This document shows positions 41,748 through 51,203 of a stretch of DNA of 55,638 bases, in pieces. The translations under genes were made by a program, and so were the position numbers. The notes beneath the pieces are model-generated. The model had not been told where the DNA came from and did not search any database. It saw nothing but the letters and a program-made list of their open reading frames with translations. Position 1 is the stretch's first letter, and each line of letters begins with the position of its first letter. The DNA comes from UBA10427 sp003500135 (GTDB lineage: Bacteria; Bacteroidota; Bacteroidia; Cytophagales; Cyclobacteriaceae), in NCBI GenBank assembly GCA_963966275.1, contig CAWZYQ010000006.1, forward strand, positions 1 to 55,638, in the 5' to 3' direction.

Positions 41748-42812
41748 ATGGTAGAAACAGCGAAAATAAAAATCCGTAAGAAAGAACAGTCTTCATTGCC
41801 TCAGGTTGATTTCTCAAATATTGTTTTTGGAAGGGTGTTTTCCGATCACATGTTTGTAGCTGACTATCGCGATGGAGAGTGGGAAGATCTTCGCATTGAA
41901 CCATACGAAGCTATGCAGCTTACTCCTGGTTTAATTTCTCTACATTACGCACAAACAATTTTTGAAGGCCTTAAGGCTTACAAAAATGATAAAGGTGACG
42001 TAATGGTTTTCAGACCGGAAATGAACCTGAAAAGGCTCAATATTTCAGCAGAGCGAATGTGTATGCCGCAACTACCGGAAGATATTTATATGCAAGGCCT
42101 ATCCGAGCTACTTAGGCTCGATAGGAATTGGGTGCCCAATTTGCCAAATACCGCACTGTACATCCGACCGTTTATGTTTGGCACCGATGAATACATTGGG
42201 TTGAAATCATCAGAGACATACCGGTTCATTATTTTTACTTGTCCGGTTGGGGCTTATTATTCCAAACCAGTGAAAGTAAAGTTTGAGAGGCATTTCACAA
42301 GGGCTGCAAAAGGAGGAACAGGTTTTGCCAAAACCGGTGGCAACTATGCGGGTTCGCTTTATCCGGCCAAACTGGCCCAGGAAAAAGGATATGACCAATT
42401 GATTTGGACTGATGGAATTGAGCATGAATATGTAGAAGAAGCGGGAACAATGAATATCATGTTCGTAATCGGCGATACTTTGATCACTCCACATCCCGGG
42501 GACAGTGTATTAAAGGGGATAACCAGGGATAGCGTACTTACCCTTGCCCGTGATTGGGGAATGAAGGTAGAAGAACGAAGGATCAAAACCTCTGAAATTG
42601 TGGAGGCCATTAAAAACAATACTTTAAAGGAAGCTTTCGGGGTGGGTACAGCAGCTACCATCGCACATATTTCACTTATTGCCGACGATGAGACTGATTA
42701 TCCACTGCCACCAGTAGAGAGCAGGGAGTTTTCTAATAAGGCTTTGAAAGCGCTAGATGATATAAAAACCGGTGTGACTGAAGATAAATTCAATTGGATT
42801 TACAAACTTTGA
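41748..42812 (+). CDS. ilvE: Branched-chain amino acid aminotransferase
   Basis: This PLP enzyme of 354 residues interconverts Leu/Ile/Val and their 2-oxo acids, in synthesis or as the first step of breakdown. It belongs to the long, fold-type IV (BCAT2-like) group: LHYAQTIFEGLKAYKN, NLKRLNISAERMCMP, YIRPFMFGTDEYIGL, the PLP lysine region GFAKTGGNYAGSLYPAKLAQ, YVEEAGTMNIMFVIGD and SVLKGITRDSVLTLARDWG. The length is normal. The stop overlaps the TTG start of the next gene (TTGA). Confidence 0.95.
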   Translation: MVETAKIKIRKKEQSSLPQVDFSNIVFGRVFSDHMFVADYRDGEWEDLRIEPYEAMQLTPGLISLHYAQTIFEGLKAYKNDKGDVMVFRPEMNLKRLNISAERMCMPQLPEDIYMQGLSELLRLDRNWVPNLPNTALYIRPFMFGTDEYIGLKSSETYRFIIFTCPVGAYYSKPVKVKFERHFTRAAKGGTGFAKTGGNYAGSLYPAKLAQEKGYDQLIWTDGIEHEYVEEAGTMNIMFVIGDTLITPHPGDSVLKGITRDSVLTLARDWGMKVEERRIKTSEIVEAIKNNTLKEAFGVGTAATIAHISLIADDETDYPLPPVESREFSNKALKALDDIKTGVTEDKFNWIYKL

Positions 42813-43348
42813 TAATAGATAACGAAAAAAATAGTCTGTATCGCAAAGGTACAGGCTATTTTTGTGTCTGTTTATTTCTAATTCTTACTGCCGCATTTCA
42901 AGTTACTGCGATGGCTCAGTCTAAAATGCTACTATATAAAATTGGCAGTGAAAAAACGACAGTGTTTGAAGTAGATGATGAAATACGCTTTAAAGTTAAA
43001 GGCAGCGAATTTTTTAATAAAACAACCATTGTCCAATTCAGTGATTCCTCTTTCTTTAGCGCAGACTATGAGGTGTTGATAGGCGATATTGAAAAAATTG
43101 ATATTAGAGATAAAAGACCGGAAAGTAGAAGTTTAGGAAAACTGGGTTCCTTTTTTATTTATGCCGGCGTGTTTTATGCAGCCGGAGATGTTTTTAACAG
43201 AGAAGTGATTCAAGACCTGGATAATCACGACTACACCAATACTGCATTGATTTCAGGTTCATTAATTGGGACAGGTGCGGTAATGAAAACATTAAACAAA
43301 GGATATTTCCGGGTCAATAAAAAAAGACGTATTAAAATAATCGATTAA
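42809..43348 (+). CDS. Small exported hypothetical protein
   Basis: This protein of 179 residues, if started at TTG 42809 (overlapping the ilvE stop), has a signal peptide ending in QVTAMAQ. No ATG lies before the signal, and TTG 42794 is the other option. The mature part begins KMLLYKIGSEKTTVFEVDDE, is beta-rich, and has a hydrophobic helix near residues 115-130 (LGSFFIYAGVFYAAGDVF). I do not recognise a family. It ends 2 bases before prfB, so it may share its mRNA with ilvE. Confidence 0.6.
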   Translation: MIIDNEKNSLYRKGTGYFCVCLFLILTAAFQVTAMAQSKMLLYKIGSEKTTVFEVDDEIRFKVKGSEFFNKTTIVQFSDSSFFSADYEVLIGDIEKIDIRDKRPESRSLGKLGSFFIYAGVFYAAGDVFNREVIQDLDNHDYTNTALISGSLIGTGAVMKTLNKGYFRVNKKRRIKIID

Positions 43349-43350
43349 TA

Positions 43351-44452
43351 ATGACAAGCGATCAATTGAAGGATTTAAAGGTCAGAGTAGAGGCCTTGAG
43401 GGGGTATCTTTGACTACGATGGGAAAAAGAAAGAAATAGAAGAGGAAGAAGGCCTGACCACTCAACCCGGATTTTGGGATGATCCTGAAGAGGCGGAAAA
43501 GGTCATGAAGAACATTCGGTCTAAAAAGATGTGGACAGAAAGTTTTGAAGATCTTAAAACTTCTTTGGAAGATGTGGAAACCCTGTATGAATTTTATGAA
43601 GCAGGTGAGGCATCGCAGGATGAGGTTGATAAAGAGTATGAAAAATCTCTTCAGGCATTGGAGGAGTTGGAATTTAAAAAAATGCTTAGCAATGAGGAAG
43701 ACCAGCTAAATGCCATAATGGAGATCAACCCCGGGGCTGGAGGAACCGAAAGCCAGGATTGGGCATCAATGCTTTATCGCATGTATACCATGTGGGGAGA
43801 GAAAAACGGTATGCGCGTAAGAGAGATTCTTTACCAGGATGGGGAGACAGCGGGCATTAAGTCGGCTACCCTGGGTTTCGAGGGGGATTTCGCATATGGC
43901 TATCTTAAATCGGAAATAGGTGTTCATCGCCTGGTTCGCATATCACCATTCGATTCGGGTGGGCGACGACATACCTCATTTGCCTCGGTATTTGTTTACC
44001 CCGAGGTTGATAATAGTATTCAGATAGATATTAACCCTGCAGAAATAACCTGGGAAACATATCGTTCCGGAGGAGCGGGAGGCCAAAATGTAAACAAAGT
44101 AGAAACTGCCGTTCGTTTGCGCCATGCTCCTTCGGGTATAATCATCGAATGCCAGCAGGAGCGCTCACAATTACAAAATAAAGAGCGTGCGCTGAATATG
44201 CTCAAGTCAAAGCTTTATCAGCGGGAAATAGAAAGAAGAAACGAAGAAAGAGCCAAAGTGGAAAGTTCAAAAATGAAAATTGACTTCGGCTCACAGATCA
44301 GAAACTATGTGCTGCATCCGTACAAGCTGATCAAAGATGCCAGAACCGGCGTTGAAAGATCAGATGTACAAAACGTATTGGATGGTGATCTGAATGATTA
44401 TATAAAAGCGTTCCTAATGGGCAAGAAATATGAGAAGCACGAAAAAGCATAA
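43351..44452 (+). CDS. prfB: Peptide chain release factor 2, made by programmed +1 frameshift
   Basis: RF2 ends translation at UGA and UAA. The first 20 codons run from ATG 43351 to CTT, then an in-frame TGA (43411-43413). The site AGGGGG TAT CTT TGA C is the classical prfB shift site: an internal Shine-Dalgarno-like AGGGGG, slippery CTT and a weak TGA-C. After the +1 shift, translation continues as DYDGKKKEIEEEEGLTTQPG to 44452, giving 366 residues. The RF2 anticodon-like SPF (RISPFDSGG) and the catalytic GGQ (SGGAGGQNVNKVE) are present. The gene is intact, so the stop is regulation and not damage: low RF2 favours the shift. Confidence 0.97.
43399..43414 (+). promoter_or_regulatory. prfB: prfB recoding site (+1 frameshift)
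   Basis: AGGGGG (43399-43404), TAT, slippery CTT (43408-43410), stop TGA (43411-43413) and the following C form the standard RF2 autoregulatory site. The ribosome re-pairs from CTT to TTT and reads GAC next. Confidence 0.95.
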
Positions 44453-44477
44453 TAGATATTGATAAAACTTAAAATAG

Positions 44478-44505
44478 AAAAGGCCTCGCAAGAGGCCTTT
44501 TTTTA
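44478..44505. terminator. Bidirectional terminator between prfB and clpC
   Basis: AAAAGGCCTC (44478-44487) and GAGGCCTTTT (44492-44501) form a perfect 10-bp stem with a GCAA tetraloop; A and T runs on the two sides allow it to end transcripts from both directions. It sits between two convergent stop codons and just overlaps the clpC stop. Confidence 0.92.
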
Positions 44506-47034
44506 TTTTGATTCTTCTGCTTTCTTTTTCTTCCTGAGTTTGATCTTGAGTTCATCACTTTTACCGTCGTGGTCGGCCAAAATGATGTCGCCATCGGCAA
44601 TATCTCCTTTGAGGATTTCTTCCGCTACCGGGTCTTCCAAATATTTTTGAATGGCCCTGTTCAACGGTCGTGCACCATATGCTGGATCGTACCCTTTTTC
44701 AGATAAGAAGTCCTTGGCTTTTTCTGTCAATTCAACTTTATAGCCCAGGCCTTCAATTCTTGAAAAGAGTTTGCCCAGGTTGATATCAATGATCTTGTGA
44801 ATATCTTCTCGTTTTAGCGAGTTGAATACGATCACATCGTCTAACCTGTTCAGGAACTCAGGGCTAAATGCCTTTTTCAGAGCATTTTGTATAGTTGACT
44901 TCATGAATTCGTCTGTACCCATTTTTCTTGCCTGGGTACTGAAACCAATACCAGTCCCGAAATCTTTCAGATCGCGAACACCGATGTTAGATGTCATGAT
45001 CATAATGGTGTTCCTAAAGTCAACTCTTCTTCCCAGGCCATCCGTTAGAATACCATCGTCCAGCACCTGAAGAAGAATGTTAAATACATCCGGGTGTGCT
45101 TTTTCGATTTCGTCCAAAAGCACTACGCTGTAGGGCTTTCTTCTTACTTTTTCAGTCAACTGACCACCTTCTTCGTAGCCAACATAACCCGGAGGCGCTC
45201 CTACAAGTCTGGATACGGAGAATTTCTCCATATATTCACTCATATCAATTCTGATAAGGGCGTCATCCTTGTCGAACAGATAGGTGGAAAGTACCTTAGC
45301 CAGCTCAGTTTTCCCTACACCAGTAGGTCCAAGGAAGATAAACGAACCGATTGGTTTTTTCGGATCTTTAAGTCCTACCCGTGTACGCTGGATGGCTTTC
45401 ACTAATTTTTTTATGGCATCATTTTGCCCGATAACTTTATCAGACAATTCAGTATCCATGCCAAGCAGCTTCTGGCTTTCGTTTTGAGCAATACGTTTGG
45501 TTGGTACGCCGGTCATCATAGCGATTACCTCAGCAACGTTTTCCTCATTTACCTCGTAGCGCTTGGTTTTAGTTTCTTCCTCCCATTTTTCTTTGGCGAT
45601 TTCTAATTGCTCAATAAGTTTTTTCTCCTTGTCACGCAATTGCGCCGCCTCTTCATATTTTTGGGATTTGACTACTTTATTTTTCTCAAGTTTTATGTCC
45701 TCAATAGAGTCTTCCAACTTAATTATTTCGTCAGGAACATGAATATTGTTGATATGTACGCGTGCACCAGCTTCGTCCAATACATCAATGGCCTTATCGG
45801 GCAAAAAGCGATCACTGATATACCGATCAGATAATTTCACACAGGCATCCACGGCTTCTTCGGTGTAGTTCACGTGGTGGTGATCTTCATACCTATCTTT
45901 AATATTATTAAGTATTTCTATAGTTTCTTCCGGAGTAGTGCTGTCGATCATTACGACCTGGAAACGTCGTGCAAGGGCGCCATCTTTCTCGATATATTGA
46001 CGATACTCGTCCAATGTGGTAGCCCCAATACATTGTATTTCTCCTCTTGCAAGGGCCGGTTTGAACATATTTGATGCATCCAAAGAACCACTGGCGCCAC
46101 CTGCTCCAACAATAGTATGAAGCTCATCGATGAATAAAATCACTTCGGGAGATTTCTCCAGTTCATTCATCACCGCCTTCATACGCTCTTCAAACTGACC
46201 TCGATATTTAGTACCTGCTACCAGGCTGGCCAGATCAAGGGTGACTACTCTTTTGCCGAAAAGCACCCGGCTTACGCGCTTTTGAATGATTCGAAGAGCA
46301 AGGCCTTCGGCGATGGCTGTTTTTCCCACGCCGGGCTCACCAATCAGGATTGGATTATTTTTCTTGCGCCTACTTAAAATTTGTGCAACGCGCTCAATCT
46401 CTTTTTCCCTTCCTACAATCGGATCCAGTTTATTGTCTTCGGCCAGTTTAGTTAGGTCGCGACCAAAATTATCCAGCACCGGAGTCCTTGATTTTTCCGC
46501 ACCTTTTGATGATTCTCTGCCACTTCCTGAAGAACCGCTAAAAATCCTTCCCGAATCCTCATCACCATCGTCGGTGTCTGAAGATGCCATTGGATTTTCA
46601 GTTTGGTATTCAAGCAACTCTTTCACCACATCGTAATTGATGTCAAATTTCTCCAGGATCTGCGTCGCAATATTGTCTTCATCCCGTAAGATGGAAAGCA
46701 ATAAATGCTCGGTTCCAATAAGTTGGCTTTTAAATATTTTGGCTTCCAGATAAGTTATTTTCAATACCTTTTCCGATTGCCTTGTCAGAGGTATGTTGGT
46801 AAGATTTTTCACGTTGTTAATGGCTGTTCCTTTTGTTGCCTGTTCGATGGAAATACGCAGTTCATCCAGCGACACTCCCAACTTCTTAAGCAAGCTAACA
46901 GCTACTCCTTCACCTTCTCTAATAATTCCTAATAGCAGGTGCTCCGTTCCGATATAATCGTGACCCAATCGAAGCGCCTCTTCGCGGCTAAGAGAAATTA
47001 CCTCTTTGACTCTGTTTGAAAATTTTGCCTCCAT
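44503..47034 (-). CDS. clpC: ATP-dependent Clp protease ATP-binding subunit ClpC
   Basis: ClpC is the AAA+ unfoldase that feeds proteins to ClpP. In its 843 residues are two Clp-N repeats (about 1-145), a Ser/Gly-rich linker and the first AAA domain with GEPGVGKTAIAEG and VILFIDELHTIVGAGG. The coiled UVR/middle segment follows (AAQLRDKEKKLIEQLE), then the second AAA domain with GPTGVGKTELAKVL and VVLLDEIEKAHPDVFN. The D2-small domain ends with YDPAYGARPLNRAIQKYLED and a Lys-rich tail. ctsR, mcsA and mcsB of the Bacillus operon are absent, as expected outside Firmicutes. It is transcribed alone towards the shared terminator. Confidence 0.96.
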   Translation of the reverse strand: MEAKFSNRVKEVISLSREEALRLGHDYIGTEHLLLGIIREGEGVAVSLLKKLGVSLDELRISIEQATKGTAINNVKNLTNIPLTRQSEKVLKITYLEAKIFKSQLIGTEHLLLSILRDEDNIATQILEKFDINYDVVKELLEYQTENPMASSDTDDGDEDSGRIFSGSSGSGRESSKGAEKSRTPVLDNFGRDLTKLAEDNKLDPIVGREKEIERVAQILSRRKKNNPILIGEPGVGKTAIAEGLALRIIQKRVSRVLFGKRVVTLDLASLVAGTKYRGQFEERMKAVMNELEKSPEVILFIDELHTIVGAGGASGSLDASNMFKPALARGEIQCIGATTLDEYRQYIEKDGALARRFQVVMIDSTTPEETIEILNNIKDRYEDHHHVNYTEEAVDACVKLSDRYISDRFLPDKAIDVLDEAGARVHINNIHVPDEIIKLEDSIEDIKLEKNKVVKSQKYEEAAQLRDKEKKLIEQLEIAKEKWEEETKTKRYEVNEENVAEVIAMMTGVPTKRIAQNESQKLLGMDTELSDKVIGQNDAIKKLVKAIQRTRVGLKDPKKPIGSFIFLGPTGVGKTELAKVLSTYLFDKDDALIRIDMSEYMEKFSVSRLVGAPPGYVGYEEGGQLTEKVRRKPYSVVLLDEIEKAHPDVFNILLQVLDDGILTDGLGRRVDFRNTIMIMTSNIGVRDLKDFGTGIGFSTQARKMGTDEFMKSTIQNALKKAFSPEFLNRLDDVIVFNSLKREDIHKIIDINLGKLFSRIEGLGYKVELTEKAKDFLSEKGYDPAYGARPLNRAIQKYLEDPVAEEILKGDIADGDIILADHDGKSDELKIKLRKKKKAEESK

Positions 47035-47114
47035 ATATAAGCAATCTTATGATAATGTCTTTTGTAATATATAAAATTATAGTTTCTATACCTTTAAAGC
47101 TACTTTACTAACTT

Positions 47115-47777
47115 TTATTTTAACGAATTCGTCGAATAATCGTTATCCCGTTTAAAATCAAGGTTGGCGCCGTCTAAAATTTCGGTTGCTCCCGGTCCGG
47201 TATTCATAATTAAATCAACTATGCTCAGGTTTTGCACAAAACCCTTGCCAAATAATTGTTGATACTTTTCAGTGTTAAAAACCCCCTTCCCTGAGTATTG
47301 TTTTTTTGGATGGATTTCTTTTCGACAATCAATAAAACTATCTGTATCAACAATTTCAAATTTTTCGACAAAAACTATATCCTTTTGCCATCTGAGCAAC
47401 TTAATACATGTTGACAGAAGTTCTGAATTCAGATCTGCCAAAAAGGCATGTTTTTTCAAAATGGGGGTAGTGAAAGCTTCGAAGAAAAAATCAAAAAACG
47501 GGGCTTTACCATATGCGCTCTGTATACTTCTGATGTGATGTCTGGCCCATGTTTCCCTGTAATCGATCTTAACATCCTTAATTGGCACATTATTGTAAGG
47601 GTGTTGAATAGGCACTACTAAATTTTGGATTTTATTGGCGCCTAGTATCCGGCACCTGTTTCGGTAGGATTGTTTTAAAAATGGTTCTCCTAAGTCAATT
47701 ATTGTCTTTTCGGCCTTTTTGATGCGATAAAAATATTCAAGGGGCGGGAAATATAATGAGCTTAGCGCTGTGTTCAT
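47115..47777 (-). CDS. WbqC-family protein
   Basis: This 220-residue protein matches the WbqC-like family (PF08889), first named from an O-antigen cluster; its enzymatic role is unproven. Visible family features are the N-terminal LSSLYFPPLEYFYRI, FLKQSYRNRCRILGANK, LVVPIQHPYNNVPIKDVKID and the RETWARHHIRSIQSAYGKAPFFDFF block, followed by late LSIVDLIMNTGPGATEIL. It starts 1 base after the M16 peptidase stop and so is probably co-transcribed with it. No other O-antigen genes are close, which speaks for a general role in Bacteroidota. Confidence 0.82.
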   Translation of the reverse strand: MNTALSSLYFPPLEYFYRIKKAEKTIIDLGEPFLKQSYRNRCRILGANKIQNLVVPIQHPYNNVPIKDVKIDYRETWARHHIRSIQSAYGKAPFFDFFFEAFTTPILKKHAFLADLNSELLSTCIKLLRWQKDIVFVEKFEIVDTDSFIDCRKEIHPKKQYSGKGVFNTEKYQQLFGKGFVQNLSIVDLIMNTGPGATEILDGANLDFKRDNDYSTNSLK

Positions 47778-47778
47778 T

Positions 47779-49020
47779 CTATTTCCCTTTTTTAAGATAA
47801 TAAAGTGTGGAGCTGTTTTCTGGTGTTAGTACCTTTCGGGCCTGTTGAAGTATTTGATCCTTGTCCACAGCTCTCATCAGGTCAATTTCTATATTCACTA
47901 GATCTGTATCGCCCAGTAAAGTCGCGAAGGCAAGGTTCATCGCACGGTTCAAAATATCAAGTTGCGAGGCGATATGATAAGACTCTGCCTGGTTTTTTAC
48001 TTTTTCCAATTCGCTATCTTCAACAATTTCCTCGCGCAATTCTTCGAGCACTTCACTGATGTAATTGTCGGCCTCGGCATGGGTGACATAATCTCCAAAT
48101 TTCCCATTGACTACCAATAGCCCCGGGTCAAAACTTCCGGATACGTAGGCGTTGATAGAGTTAAAGACTTGATTTTGTTTTACCAGACGTTCATATAGCC
48201 TTGATGACTTTCCACGTCCCAGAATATCACTCAAAAGATCTACCTGATAGTACGAATGCTCAGTTCTGCCTGGCATATGAAAAGTTTTATAAATAGCATT
48301 AACAGGTACGTCGGCAGTTACCGTTTTTTGCCTGGCATGTGTTTGTGGTTTTTCTTTTGGCAATTTTCGTAGGGGAACATCCCTTTTGGGTATCGGGCCA
48401 AACCATTTCATGGCAAGTTTCAATACATCTGCATCTTTAATATTTCCCGCTACGACCAATACTGCATTGTTAGGTGCATAATGACGGTAAAAGAAGTTTT
48501 TTACATCTTCCATTGTGGCTCCTTCAATGTGAGAGATGTCTTTGCCGATGGTAGGCCACATGTAAGGGTGCCTATTAAATGCAAGTTTGCGCAAATGAAA
48601 CCACACATCGCCGTAGGGTTGATTGAGGTATCGTTGTTTAAACTCCTCTATTACCACCTTTTTTTGAACTTCCAACACCTTTGGGTCGAAAGACAGTGAC
48701 AACATCCGGTCAGACTCAAGCCAAAAAGCAGTTTCCAGGTTTTCAGCCGGAAGCGTCATGTAATAATTGGTCACATCAGGTGAAGTAAAGGCATTATTAT
48801 CCCCACCCACTTGTTGAAGTGGGTTATCAAAATTTTCAATATTGCCCGAACCACCAAACATAAGATGCTCAAACAAATGGGCGAACCCGGTCTTATCTTC
48901 TGATTCATCGCGAGAACCTACATCGTAAATTAAATTGAAATAAGCCAGAGGTGTAGTGTCATCTTCGTGTGTAATGACCGTAAGGCCATTGTCGAGTATG
49001 TGTTTTTTATATTCGATCAT
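47779..49020 (-). CDS. M16-family zinc metallopeptidase
   Basis: This insulinase/processing-peptidase relative has 413 residues from ATG 49020. That start is preferred over 49080 because the conserved strand HILDNGLTVITHEDD begins right after it and the longer start would run through the divergent promoter. The inverted zinc motif HxxEH is HLFEH (48-52), with the third ligand expected in VVIEEFKQRYLNQPYGD. The second, inactive half-domain follows (PVNAIYKTFHMPG...). There is no evident signal peptide, so it may act in the cytoplasm. It diverges from the E1 gene. Confidence 0.9.
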   Translation of the reverse strand: MIEYKKHILDNGLTVITHEDDTTPLAYFNLIYDVGSRDESEDKTGFAHLFEHLMFGGSGNIENFDNPLQQVGGDNNAFTSPDVTNYYMTLPAENLETAFWLESDRMLSLSFDPKVLEVQKKVVIEEFKQRYLNQPYGDVWFHLRKLAFNRHPYMWPTIGKDISHIEGATMEDVKNFFYRHYAPNNAVLVVAGNIKDADVLKLAMKWFGPIPKRDVPLRKLPKEKPQTHARQKTVTADVPVNAIYKTFHMPGRTEHSYYQVDLLSDILGRGKSSRLYERLVKQNQVFNSINAYVSGSFDPGLLVVNGKFGDYVTHAEADNYISEVLEELREEIVEDSELEKVKNQAESYHIASQLDILNRAMNLAFATLLGDTDLVNIEIDLMRAVDKDQILQQARKVLTPENSSTLYYLKKGK

Positions 49021-49062
49021 AAAAAGTGGTAAAAGCCGCAAGTTAAAAATAATTACCTTTCT

Positions 49063-49092
49063 TTGGGGAATAAGCCCCATCGATTAGTTTTG
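49063..49092 (+). promoter_or_regulatory. Promoter of the E1 dehydrogenase gene
   Basis: TTG (49063-49065), a 19-base spacer and TAGTTTTG (49085-49092) give a complete promoter 18 bases before ATG 49111. The TTG itself is the -33 element, so it is not a start codon. The gene on the other strand starts at 49020. Confidence 0.75.
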
Positions 49093-49110
49093 GTAAAACT
49101 ACATAACCCA

Positions 49111-51087
49111 ATGCAATTCAATTCAAGACAGATCAGTCAGGAAAAGCTCCTGGAACTGTACAAAAATATCACCTTTCCACGGTTGATAGAAGAAAAGATG
49201 CTGATCCTTTTAAGACAGGGCAAAATCAGTAAATGGTTCTCAGGCATAGGCCAGGAGGCTATCGCAGTTGGTGTAGCCAGTGCAATGAAAAATGACGAAT
49301 ACATTCTACCTATGCACCGTAATCTGGGGGTTTTCACAACACGCCAGGTACCCATCGAACGGCTTTTTGAACAATTTCAGGGTAAGGATGGCGGCTATAC
49401 CAAAGGCAGGGACAGGTCATTTCACTTTGGCGCTAATGAAAATCGTATTGTAGGGATGATATCACACCTCGGCGCACAATTGGGCGTGGCAGATGGTGTC
49501 GCACTTGCCACTAAACTGAAAGATCAAAAAAAGGCAACGGTTGTTTTCAGTGGTGATGGCGCAAGTAGCGAAGGCGATTTTCACGAGGCAATCAATGTCG
49601 CAGCAGTCTGGGATTTACCGTTGATTTTTGTGATAGAAAACAATGGATATGGACTTTCTACGCCCAATCATGAACAATACCGCTTTAAATCTTTCACAGA
49701 TAAAGGTATAGGATATGGAATAAAAACGGTTCAGATTGATGGGAACAATGTATTGGAGGTATATCGTACTATCTCCAAGCTTTCAGAAGAAATCAGAAAC
49801 GAACCCAAACCGGTTTTAGTTGAAGCGATCACCTTTCGTATGCGAGGTCATGAAGAAGCCTCAGGCACAAAATATGTGCCCAAAGAATTATTGGACCAGT
49901 GGGCTGAAAAGGACCCGGTGGATCAATATGAAGCGTATCTTTTTAGAAAGGGATTACTAAACAGCAAAAAGGTTCAGGAAATCAGGGAACAACATCAAAA
50001 CAGGATAAACCAAGCTGTGGATATAGCATTTGGTAAACCGGAAATAGACGCCGATACCGATAAAGAAATAATGGATGTTCATGCTCCGCACGATTTCGTA
50101 AAAGTCAATCCAAAGAGTAAAAAAAACTCGGAAAAACGATTGGTTGATGCTATATCCGATGGGTTAAAACAAAGCATGGAAAAGTATCCTGAGCTGGTCT
50201 TGATGGGACAGGATATAGCCGAATATGGGGGCGCCTTTAAAGTTACCGAAGGGTTTATTAAGAAATTTGGAAAAGAAAGGGTTAGAAACACACCGCTTTG
50301 CGAGTCTGCCATCCTTGGAGCCGCCCTCGGACTTTCAATTATGAAAATGAAGTCGATGGTGGAAATGCAATTTGCTGATTTTGTGAGTTGTGGGTTTAAC
50401 CAGATTGTCAACAACCTGGCTAAGGTGCATTATCGATGGGGGCAAAATGCCGATGTAGTGATCAGAATGCCAACAGGTGGTGGTGTTGGGGCAGGGCCAT
50501 TTCATTCGCAATCTAACGAAGCGTGGTTTTTTCATGTTCCCGGGTTAAAAATTGTATATCCTTCTACTCCTTATGACGCTAAAGGGCTTTTATGCGAAGC
50601 ATTTAATGACCCCAATCCGATTATGTTCTTTGAGCATAAATTGCTCTATCGTTCCCAAAAAGAGAATATACCGGACGATTATTATACGATACCTATTGGT
50701 CAGGGGAAAATTTTTCAACCTGGCAAAAAGGCGACGATCATCACCTATGGTTCAGGCGTTCACAAAGCTGCAGAAGTAGTGAAAAACAAACAATGGGATG
50801 TGGAGATATTGGATTTGCGTTGCTTATTGCCCTGGGATAAAAGCCTGGTGTCTGAAAGTGTGGAAAAGACGAACAGGGTTTTGATTTTGCATGAAGATAG
50901 CTTAACGGGCGGCATTGGTGCGGAAATTGCTGCGTGGATCACGGAACAAATGTTCGAAAAACTTGATGCACCTGTAATGCGTTTAGGAGCATTGGACACA
51001 CCTGTGCCCTTTGCCCGAAATTTAGAAACGAACTACATGCCCTGGCATAAACTAGAAAAGAAAATCAGGTCTTTACTCAATTACTAA
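49111..51087 (+). CDS. Fused 2-oxoacid dehydrogenase E1 alpha/beta (probable 2-oxoisovalerate dehydrogenase)
   Basis: This thiamine-diphosphate enzyme decarboxylates a 2-oxo acid and passes the acyl group to lipoyl-E2. The alpha part (about 1-320) has the ThDP motif SGDGASSEGDFHEA...ENNGYGLSTP and the loop MRGHEEASGTKYVP. The beta part (about 340-658) has LMGQDIAEYGGAFKVTEG, NTPLCESAILGAALGLSI, MPTGGGVGAGPFHSQSNEAW and EDSLTGGIGAEIAAWI. The single-chain fusion is normal for branched-chain oxoacid dehydrogenases of Bacteroidota. E2 and E3 are not in the window. The leucine operon and ilvE in the same region support a branched-chain substrate, but pyruvate cannot be excluded. Confidence 0.9.
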   Translation: MQFNSRQISQEKLLELYKNITFPRLIEEKMLILLRQGKISKWFSGIGQEAIAVGVASAMKNDEYILPMHRNLGVFTTRQVPIERLFEQFQGKDGGYTKGRDRSFHFGANENRIVGMISHLGAQLGVADGVALATKLKDQKKATVVFSGDGASSEGDFHEAINVAAVWDLPLIFVIENNGYGLSTPNHEQYRFKSFTDKGIGYGIKTVQIDGNNVLEVYRTISKLSEEIRNEPKPVLVEAITFRMRGHEEASGTKYVPKELLDQWAEKDPVDQYEAYLFRKGLLNSKKVQEIREQHQNRINQAVDIAFGKPEIDADTDKEIMDVHAPHDFVKVNPKSKKNSEKRLVDAISDGLKQSMEKYPELVLMGQDIAEYGGAFKVTEGFIKKFGKERVRNTPLCESAILGAALGLSIMKMKSMVEMQFADFVSCGFNQIVNNLAKVHYRWGQNADVVIRMPTGGGVGAGPFHSQSNEAWFFHVPGLKIVYPSTPYDAKGLLCEAFNDPNPIMFFEHKLLYRSQKENIPDDYYTIPIGQGKIFQPGKKATIITYGSGVHKAAEVVKNKQWDVEILDLRCLLPWDKSLVSESVEKTNRVLILHEDSLTGGIGAEIAAWITEQMFEKLDAPVMRLGALDTPVPFARNLETNYMPWHKLEKKIRSLLNY

Positions 51088-51136
51088 TATTGTAATAAGT
51101 TACAATATGGTTTAGTGTTGCATTTGTCAATATGAC

Positions 51137-51144
51137 TAAATTTG
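51137..51144 (+). promoter_or_regulatory. Candidate -7 box for the repeat-protein gene
   Basis: TAAATTTG fits TAnnTTTG. The nearest TTG is at 51118-51120, a spacing of only 16, so support is partial. It would leave a leader of about 55 bases before TTG 51204. Confidence 0.5.
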
Positions 51145-51203
51145 TATATCTAAGTAGTTTGGATCAGGAGTGCATGTGTACAGGTTAAAAGCGGGAGATT
51201 ATT

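Noticed and set aside
43351..43413. Short frame ending in TGA before prfB, looking like a separate small gene or a broken 5' end
   Set aside because: The AGGGGG-TAT-CTT-TGA-C context and the continuing RF2 sequence in the +1 frame show a programmed frameshift.
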